A DNA stretch of 64,000 nucleotides, from the NCBI GenBank assembly GCA_963576475.1, contig OY754990.1, positions 13,881,061 to 13,945,060 of the forward strand, written 5' to 3'. The position numbers and the translations under genes were made by a program. Positions 63,268-64,000 of the stretch are shown here, in pieces (the first letter of the stretch is position 1; every line of letters begins with the position of its first letter). A model generated the notes under the pieces. It was not told the DNA's origin and made no database searches. It worked only from the letters and a program-made list of their open reading frames with translations. The stretch comes from Molanna angustata (lineage: Eukaryota > Arthropoda > Insecta > Trichoptera > Molannidae).

Positions 63268-64000
63268 ATGCCTAACACTACCGGATCTTCGTCAAGTGCA
63301 GAACCGAACAGAACGTTCATTATTTTAACTGCAAAAAAGGAACGTCTCTTTACGCGGATGAACGATCTTTACCGTATGATGAATAACATTTCTAGCTTCG
63401 AGTCAAGGAGTCTAGAAAGGTTTCTGGCGCAATCAGAAATGCTGGACGACATGCGTAGTCAATTTGAAGGTATAATATATGACATCAATGATCATCAACT
63501 CAAATCGAATCCAGAATACGTTCCAGATCTCCAACCTTTAGACGCATTTGACGACATGTTTCTGGAGGTTAAACGCGCTCGTAATAAAATCGTGCAAGCA
63601 CCTCGACCAGACACCTATTCGCGCAATGAAAAACGCGTCATTAATCTGCCCGCAATAGAGCTGGCTAGTTTCGACGGTAAGACCGAAAACTGGAATAAAT
63701 TCTATGAGACCTTCAAAGCAAATGTTCACGAAAATGAACAACTTACGGATTCACAGAGAGTTCAATATTTAATGGGCAAACTTACCCATGGGGCTCTGAG
63801 AATTACCGCGGGCATTGTGCCCTCCGGCGAATCTTATAAAATAATCTGGAATAACTTAGTTAAAAAATATCAAGATAAACGTGCATTAGCCACACATTAC
63901 CTAAATAATATTCTCGATGCCAAAAATTGCACAAATACGTCCGCAAGCCTTGATCAATTTATTGAGAATTATTCTGCATCCGTCGCAGCTTTGAAACAAT
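63268..64000 (+). CDS. gag: BEL/Pao gag polyprotein (3' partial)
   Basis: An uninterrupted frame starts ATG at 63268 and runs off the window (244 codons). After an N-terminal helical part (residues 1-100) comes LPAIELASFDGKTENWNKF near residue 130, the hallmark of the DUF1759 region in gag of BEL/Pao retrotransposons, followed by YLMGKLTHGALRI and a WNNLVKKYQDKR segment. The protein would build the particle of the element; protease, reverse transcriptase and integrase should follow downstream. The absence of stops suggests a young copy. Start chosen as the first ATG after stop-rich leader. Confidence 0.85.
   Translation, partial: MPNTTGSSSSAEPNRTFIILTAKKERLFTRMNDLYRMMNNISSFESRSLERFLAQSEMLDDMRSQFEGIIYDINDHQLKSNPEYVPDLQPLDAFDDMFLEVKRARNKIVQAPRPDTYSRNEKRVINLPAIELASFDGKTENWNKFYETFKANVHENEQLTDSQRVQYLMGKLTHGALRITAGIVPSGESYKIIWNNLVKKYQDKRALATHYLNNILDAKNCTNTSASLDQFIENYSASVAALKQ

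Overview
This is a eukaryotic, AT-rich, transposon-dense genomic window, most likely from a lepidopteran insect. The grounds are spliced genes with GT-AG introns, non-LTR retrotransposon relics of several clades, mariner/Tc1 relics, tRNA-derived SINEs, a BEL/Pao retrotransposon and a JIL-1/MSK-type kinase tail. The order is an inference. Nothing prokaryotic was seen.

Two host genes can be assembled by joining exons with compatible phases. Gene 1 (+ strand, 1013-11458, five exons, 5' end outside the window) encodes a Myb/SANT-like DNA-binding segment, a charged coiled coil and a C-terminal C2H2-type zinc-finger array. Five consecutive fingers carry Asn or Asp in place of the last zinc-binding His. 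Gene 2 (- strand, 29537-57332, eleven exons, 591 residues, 5' end missing) encodes the C-terminal kinase domain of an RSK/MSK-family kinase (HRD, DFG, APE and the TPCF activation loop) followed by a long basic tail. It is most likely the chromosomal kinase JIL-1. All its exon phases agree.

Layout. 1-11.6 kb: gene 1, its introns filled with a (CT)n tract, CR1/L2-like and RTE-like LINE relics, a 40-bp palindrome-bearing tandem array, a Helentron-like element and a 72-bp array. 11.6-29.5 kb: intergenic DNA with SINEs, mariner and LINE relics, MITEs, a 31-bp array, AT-rich repeats, a 2.95-kb array of nearly identical 60-bp units, a 34-bp array, a long (TA)n tract and a 24-bp array. 29.5-57.3 kb: gene 2, whose introns hold further arrays (83, 49, 59, 37, 67 bp and (TA)n), seven or more LINE relics, a Tc1/mariner deletion derivative, five Helentron-like copies or fragments, MITEs and an 84-bp perfect palindrome. 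57.3-59.5 kb: 50-bp and 102-bp arrays. 59.5-64.0 kb: the 5' end of a BEL/Pao element, with a putative LTR, a leader of about 3.2 kb made largely of tandem arrays (including nine copies of a 158-bp unit that starts with a primer-binding-site-like motif), and the start of gag running off the window.

The most notable points are the noncanonical zinc-finger array, the amplified primer-site-like unit in the BEL leader, the repeated placement of tandem arrays within tens of bases of splice sites in both genes, and the homogeneous 60-bp satellite that is open on both strands. None of these was tested by alignment or expression data.
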